A stretch of DNA of 64,000 nt from positions 1-64,000 of the forward strand of contig NZ_UPPP01000064.1 in the NCBI RefSeq assembly GCF_900476375.1, read 5' to 3'. Source of the DNA: Allolucifera butyrica (GTDB lineage Bacteria > Bacillota > Negativicutes > Sporomusales > UPPP01). Positions 60,673 through 64,000 of the stretch are shown here, one piece after another; the stretch's first letter is position 1; each line of letters starts with the position of its first letter. A program made the position numbers and the translations under genes. The notes beneath the pieces were generated by a model. The model did no database searches and was not told the origin of the DNA. It saw nothing but the letters and a program-made list of their open reading frames with translations.

Positions 60673-61176
60673 ATGATGAAAGAACAAATTTCGGCTATTT
60701 GCCACCAATTTATGCCGTTGGTTAAAAAATACTCTTGGCAATATCGCCATAAGCTGCAAGATGCGGAATCAGAAACGTGGCTAATTTTAATTCAGGCTGC
60801 TCAAACCTATAACCCTAAAAGGGGAGTCCCCATTGCAGGTTATCTGGAAAGCAGGGTCAAATATGGTTTGTTTAATATTTGGCGGCGACAGCGAAAAAGA
60901 GAACAACAGGAGTGTTTCAGTGATGATTCTTTTTTCAATAACTTGACGGCGCGGGAAAATCTGCAAGAGCAGGTAGAAGAAAAAGAAGAACTCAGCAAGA
61001 TAAAGGAAGCAATCAATCAATTGCCGCCCAAACAGCGATACGTAATAGCTCAAACCGTCATGAATCAATATAAGATGGCTAAAGTGGCCCAGGATTTAGG
61101 CGTGACAACCGCGGCAGTAAACCAGTTGAAAAAACGGGCTCTGGCCCGTTTAAAGAAGAAGCTTTTCGCCTGCTAG
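60673..61176 (+). CDS. sigma-70 family RNA polymerase sigma factor
   Basis: A 167-residue protein from ATG 60673 (GGGGGTT upstream). Region 2 is QFMPLVKKYSWQYRHKLQDA and AGYLESRVKYGLFNIWRRQR; region 4 is INQLPPKQRYVIAQTVMNQY, then KMAKVAQDLGVTTAAVNQLK. It resembles small phage-type or sporulation-associated sigma factors. It is transcribed away from the XRE/ImmA pair with the operator array in between, so it may be the gene held silent by the XRE repressor. Confidence 0.8.
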   Translation: MMKEQISAICHQFMPLVKKYSWQYRHKLQDAESETWLILIQAAQTYNPKRGVPIAGYLESRVKYGLFNIWRRQRKREQQECFSDDSFFNNLTARENLQEQVEEKEELSKIKEAINQLPPKQRYVIAQTVMNQYKMAKVAQDLGVTTAAVNQLKKRALARLKKKLFAC

Positions 61177-61256
61177 GGCTTGGTTAACTCAGTCTTGCCA
61201 CACTTTTGTAACAATTAAGCAATATAATCTAAATTAGTTAAAAGGAGGTAATAGAA

Positions 61257-61475
61257 ATGAAAAAGATGCTAATTTTGATACTTGCTATGTTTGTTTTGAG
61301 TGTTGCTTCAACAGTAAGTGCTCATGACAATCAGCACCAATGGATAAATCAAAATCATATTATTGCAGTGGATGAGCCGTCTCCCAATCCGGATGATCCG
61401 CCTCAGCCAAAACCGCACAAAGATCATAAGCCAATTCCTAAAGAACCGCCTCAACCGGAATCACCCCAACTATGA
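61257..61475 (+). CDS. secreted Pro-rich peptide
   Basis: A 72-residue protein with a signal peptide (MLILILAMFVLSVASTVSA) and a short mature part rich in Pro, His, Lys and Asp (PSPNPDDPPQPKPHKDHKPI). AAGGAGG precedes the ATG. It is probably released to the periplasm or surface. Family not recognised. Confidence 0.6.
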   Translation: MKKMLILILAMFVLSVASTVSAHDNQHQWINQNHIIAVDEPSPNPDDPPQPKPHKDHKPIPKEPPQPESPQL

Positions 61476-61508
61476 ATGGGTAAAAATTAGTAGAGATTAG
61501 GTAGTATT

Positions 61509-61898
61509 TCATTCATAACTATGAATTACTTTAGGTGGATCTGCGGGATCACCAAACGCTTCAAATTTTTCGTAGGCAAAATTCCGGCATTCTTTTGCGC
61601 AATGTAAACAGATACGGGCGCAATGTTGTGATTCTTCATCACAGTGTTGCAAACATTCTTTGCCGCATGCTTCACAAATACAAGCGCATAAGCCGGCGAT
61701 ATCTTTGGCGAAGGTACTGCAGCGTGCAATATATTTGCTGGTCCAGCCACAGAGATCAGCACAGTCACGTAAAAATTGCAACTGTTTTTCTCTGGTAGTA
61801 ATATCCGGTGTTCTTGTGAAGTAGGTTGCCATGTTTTCACAGTTAACTTCACAAAATTGAATTGTTTCTACCAGGCATTCATACCAGTTAGTATGCAC
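61509..61898 (-). CDS. four-helix Cys-rich protein (DUF326, Csp-like)
   Basis: A 129-residue protein from GTG 61898 (GGAGGG six bases upstream); longer frames upstream have no site. Cysteines recur at helix-like spacing: CLVETIQFCEVNCENMA, LRDCADLCGWTSKYIARC, CACICEACGKECLQHC, HCARICLHCAKECRNFA. This is the pattern of DUF326/copper storage proteins, which hold Cu(I) in a four-helix bundle. No signal peptide, so it would be the cytosolic kind. Confidence 0.85.
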   Translation of the reverse strand: MHTNWYECLVETIQFCEVNCENMATYFTRTPDITTREKQLQFLRDCADLCGWTSKYIARCSTFAKDIAGLCACICEACGKECLQHCDEESQHCARICLHCAKECRNFAYEKFEAFGDPADPPKVIHSYE

Positions 61899-61969
61899 CA
61901 AAATCCCTCCTGCGAGAATGATTTTATTTTGTATAATATTTATAAATGATGTCGAAACAAGGAAAATTG

Positions 61970-62001
61970 AGCACTTGCGGATTGATTGCAAGTGCTTTTT
62001 T
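61970..62001 (+). terminator. terminator (family member 2), probably bidirectional
   Basis: AGCACTTGC (61970-61978) pairs with GCAAGTGCT (61988-61996), then TTTTT. It lies just past the stop of the gene at 62002 on the minus strand and closely resembles 55801-55831. Confidence 0.8.
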
Positions 62002-62196
62002 CTAACGCTGTGGGCTACAAGTATGTGGATTGCACTTTCTGGGATAACAGAGCTGAGGATTACAGAGCCTGGGATTGCATTGGTGCGGATAGCAGGGACG
62101 TGGATAGCAAGCATAGGGGTTACAGACCACTCTTTCCTCCGCATCATCGTCCCATTCCATAAATTCCGGATCTTCCCAAGGATGGTCAAAAAACAT
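62002..62196 (-). CDS. Cys-Pro pentapeptide repeat protein
   Basis: A 64-residue protein with AGGAGGTG before its ATG. After an acidic start (DHPWEDPEFMEWDDDAEERV) come seven exact-length repeats of C-[N/Y]-P-x-x (CNPYA CYPRP CYPHQ ... CNPHT) and a final Cys, eight cysteines at five-residue spacing. The repeat is also visible in DNA as 15-base units. It could cross-link through disulfides in a spore coat, or bind metals. No known family comes to mind. Confidence 0.7.
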   Translation of the reverse strand: MFFDHPWEDPEFMEWDDDAEERVVCNPYACYPRPCYPHQCNPRLCNPQLCYPRKCNPHTCSPQR

Positions 62197-62311
62197 CCCG
62201 ATTCACCTCCTCTTACAATATACTATGTGAACCTCGCCGGCATAGTTACAAAACACATTGCGATTGGAAACAGAGACCGGCGGCAAAGGCGGCTGGGATA
62301 ACAAAAAAGAG

Positions 62312-62346
62312 AAGCACTCGCAGATTGACCGCAAGTACTTTCTTAA
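62312..62346 (+). terminator. terminator-like hairpin (family member 3)
   Basis: AAGCACTCGC (62312-62321) pairs, with mismatches, with GCAAGTACTT (62331-62340), then TCTT. It is a diverged copy of those at 55801 and 61970. Confidence 0.5.
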
Positions 62347-62427
62347 ATAATGCTTCACATATTTTTTACCGGAGTCCTGGAGCTTGTTTATACGAAAGAC
62401 CACGCTCGGGATATTCGCCGGAGCATA

Positions 62428-62958
62428 TTATTTCAGTTCCGCTGAACCAAAGTTGAAAAGGGTGAGAATGAAAATTGTCAGCAGGACGGTAACGAACCAA
62501 GCCCAAAACGGCTTTAAATAATGAAGCCGTAAAACGGAAAAGATAGCACAATCGAATAAAGACGAGGAGAACCATGACCAACCGTTGTCATAGGAAATGC
62601 CGTGGACTATATGAGAATCGATAAATTCCAGCATACTAAAAAGGAAAACCCATAGTAACATGTAGCCGTATGGATGCTGTTTTTGGGTTGGAAAGTTAGA
62701 AAGGTAAATAAACGTGGCTGCGGGTAACATAATAAAACTGTTAATCATTTCTACGGTTGTTTGCGTTTTTACTAAAGCATCCGGGTTATAGACCCAAAGA
62801 TTGTGGTGATAACTTAAAAAGCTTGCGCCTAAATTAGCGGTAATTACAAACAGTACTGTCGGATAATATCTTGCCCGGTTTTTCCAATCGCCGAATTTCC
62901 AAGCAGCCAATAAAAAAATGAGAATCAGGAAGACCCTGAAAAATAAAATAAGCCACAT
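62428..62958 (-). CDS. CBO0543-family membrane protein
   Basis: A 176-residue protein with five hydrophobic segments (MWLILFFRVFLILIFLLAAW at the start; WAWFVTVLLTIFILTLFNFG at the end) and SFLSYHHNLWVYNPDALVKT between. It is a relative of the protein at 56734. The family is common in spore formers; role unknown. There is a weak GGGTGG-type ribosome site. Confidence 0.75.
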   Translation of the reverse strand: MWLILFFRVFLILIFLLAAWKFGDWKNRARYYPTVLFVITANLGASFLSYHHNLWVYNPDALVKTQTTVEMINSFIMLPAATFIYLSNFPTQKQHPYGYMLLWVFLFSMLEFIDSHIVHGISYDNGWSWFSSSLFDCAIFSVLRLHYLKPFWAWFVTVLLTIFILTLFNFGSAELK

Positions 62959-63005
62959 TAAAATTCCACCCTAAATGATCTATCTGCGCTATAGGTATCT
63001 TTTAT

Positions 63006-63167
63006 TTAGTGGGGGCCGGTCTTCGAATCAATTTCTTTTAATTGTACGTCATTCTCATAAGTCAGCGGAACGGTACTGGCAACATTAAAGTAGGCATCCG
63101 CATAAGTTGAGCCCGTAACGAAATTGCCGGTATCCTGACCGTCTAGATATACGCGGTAAACTGGCAT
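63006..63167 (-). CDS. small hypothetical protein
   Basis: A 53-residue protein from the ATG at 63167 with AAGGAGTG upstream; a longer frame to 63215 has no site. MPVYRVYLDGQDTGNFVTGS, then TYADAYFNVASTVPLTYEND, is predicted to be mostly beta. No family recognised. Confidence 0.6.
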   Translation of the reverse strand: MPVYRVYLDGQDTGNFVTGSTYADAYFNVASTVPLTYENDVQLKEIDSKTGPH

Positions 63168-63245
63168 AGGGAACACTCCTTTGCTGACGTTTTTTTTAGT
63201 TTGAGTTACAGGCAATTTTTTATGCGGGTTAAGGGTAGAGAATAT

Positions 63246-63653
63246 ATGGCTGGGGAAATACTAAGCAAAAAATGGTTAAGGAGGGGAGTCATCCTGGACA
63301 GAACGGTTGTATTGGACTTTGACGGGGTTATTCATAGTTATAGCAGTGGATTTAAAGGGGTGGACGTGATTCCGGACCCACCTGTTCCCGGTATTAAGGA
63401 AGCGATTGAAAAAATCCGCAAACAATACCGGGTGGTTGTTGTGTCAACCCGGTGCTTCGAAGAGCGAGGGCTGGCGGCAATTAAAGAATGGCTCGACCGG
63501 CAGGAAATTATTGTTGATGATGTGGTGTCTCATAAACCACCGGCCATTGTTTATATTGATGACCGGGCGATTACTTTTGACGGCGACGCCGGTGCGCTGC
63601 CGGATAAGATAAAAAGGTTTAAGCCGTGGTATAAGAAATCCGGCAATAAATAA
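63246..63653 (+). CDS. HAD-like hydrolase, short form
   Basis: A 135-residue protein with the HAD motif I in VVLDFDGVIHSYSS, motif II in VVVVSTRC, a Lys in VSHKPPA, and IVYIDDRAITFDG as motif IV. It lacks a cap domain and resembles phage-associated or 5'-nucleotidase-type HAD proteins. ATG 63246 is used here; a strong AAGGAGGGGAG at 63278 lies before motif I but no good start codon follows it. Role unknown. Confidence 0.75.
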   Translation: MAGEILSKKWLRRGVILDRTVVLDFDGVIHSYSSGFKGVDVIPDPPVPGIKEAIEKIRKQYRVVVVSTRCFEERGLAAIKEWLDRQEIIVDDVVSHKPPAIVYIDDRAITFDGDAGALPDKIKRFKPWYKKSGNK

Positions 63654-63655
63654 AA

Positions 63656-63690
63656 CAGCGCAACAGAAACTATTCTGCTGCGCCGGTTTT
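63656..63690 (+). terminator. terminator shared by converging genes
   Basis: GCGCAACAGAA pairs with TTCTGCTGCGC (one G-U), followed by CGGTTTT. It lies at the end of the HAD gene and overlaps the stop of the small gene on the other strand. Confidence 0.7.
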
Positions 63691-63808
63691 AAAAATGCTG
63701 AGTGGGTACTGACGGTGGATTTACAGTATGCTCTTGCTTGTTTTGCTTTTTGACCGCCGTGTTTTTTTCTACGCCGGTTGTTCCGGTCTTATAGGGGGGT
63801 TCTTTCAT
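63689..63808 (-). CDS. small hydrophilic protein, second of a coupled pair
   Basis: 39 codons (MKEPPYKTGTTGVEKNTAVK, then KQNKQEHTVNPPSVPT) with AGAGGT upstream of the ATG at 63808. The ATG overlaps the stop of the preceding small frame (ATGA), which supports coupling. Very hydrophilic and probably unstructured. No family recognised. Confidence 0.5.
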   Translation of the reverse strand: MKEPPYKTGTTGVEKNTAVKKQNKQEHTVNPPSVPTQHF

Positions 63809-63921
63809 TTGGCAGTACCTCTTTTATCTTCAGTATTATGCTTTACCCGTAAATTTCCCTGGGCCGTTGCCGGCTGTTTACCGGGAACTTTCGAAGTTGT
63901 GCCATAAGCATGTTTAATCAA
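63805..63921 (-). CDS. small basic protein, first of a coupled pair
   Basis: 38 codons starting at TTG 63921 with GAGGTG five bases upstream (IKHAYGTTSKVPGKQPATAQ, then GNLRVKHNTEDKRG). It ends inside the start of the next frame. A GTG nine bases upstream of the TTG is an alternative start. Unknown role. Confidence 0.45.
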   Translation of the reverse strand: MIKHAYGTTSKVPGKQPATAQGNLRVKHNTEDKRGTAK

Positions 63922-64000
63922 AGCGTTCACCTCACTCTTCAGAAGACAATGCTTGGTAAACATTATTTTGTCCAAAATGAAAAAATAAATTCCTGGCCGA

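Noticed and set aside
1..64000. CRISPR array
   Set aside because: No set of regularly spaced direct repeats of 24-40 bases with unique spacers was seen on reading the window.

Overview
The window looks like an accessory stretch of a diderm Firmicute, most likely Negativicutes (Sporomusaceae-like). It combines Firmicute features (strong AGGAGG ribosome sites, a SigZ-type sigma factor, CBO0543-family membrane proteins, thioredoxin-type ArsC) with a TolC/RND tripartite pump that needs an outer membrane. The assignment is inference; no rRNA or core marker is present.

Layout. 1-5.2 kb: remains of a mobile element (truncated ISNCY-type transposase, MerR-like and excisionase-like proteins, a 900-aa primase-helicase, decayed DNA). 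5.2-27.9 kb: an arsenic island. A leftward operon marR-arsM(N2)-arsD-arsA faces a rightward arsR-acr3 segment, followed by arsC, thioredoxin, a soluble chemoreceptor, a phosphoesterase, a broken ECF sigma factor and an AhpD-like protein. Next is an unusual cluster: lipoyl synthase, dihydrolipoamide dehydrogenase, an HdrA-like protein, a ferredoxin and three DGC-domain proteins, one fused to a GcvH-like lipoyl domain. A second ars operon (arsC-arsR-acr3), an aquaglyceroporin, SigZ with a DUF2703 protein, and a CDF metal exporter complete it. 28-33 kb: FmdE and TauE/SafE proteins, a group II intron and IS110 debris. 33-43 kb: TolC-MFP-RND pump, CDF relic, ArsP-type permeases, CC/Se-motif protein, ArsR, redox disulfide protein and XdhC. 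43.5-45.6 kb: phage-like XRE regulators and duplicated structured elements. 45.6-51 kb: arginine deiminase operon (arcA, argF/arcB, arcD, arcC, argR). 51-55.8 kb: a relic of the same primase, a tyrosine integrase, a DUF4209 protein with a HEPN-like motif, and the 3' half of a tRNA-Arg that looks like an attachment site. 55.8-64 kb: small and hypothetical genes, an ImmA/XRE pair, a sigma factor, a Csp/DUF326-like Cys protein and a Cys-Pro pentapeptide protein.

How it works together. The ars genes cover uptake or release (aquaglyceroporin, Acr3 x2, ArsP), reduction (ArsC x2, thioredoxins), methylation (ArsM), chaperone/ATPase (ArsD, ArsA) and sensing (ArsR x3, MarR). The lipoate/DGC/HdrA cluster lies between the two arsC-acr3 operons. 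It is the best candidate for an undescribed system, possibly a dithiol carrier that handles metalloid or sulfur species with electrons from a dedicated dihydrolipoamide dehydrogenase and ferredoxin. The island shows repeated internal-deletion relics (lplA, CDF exporter, primase) and two frameshifts (sigma factor, chemoreceptor), so it is partly decaying.
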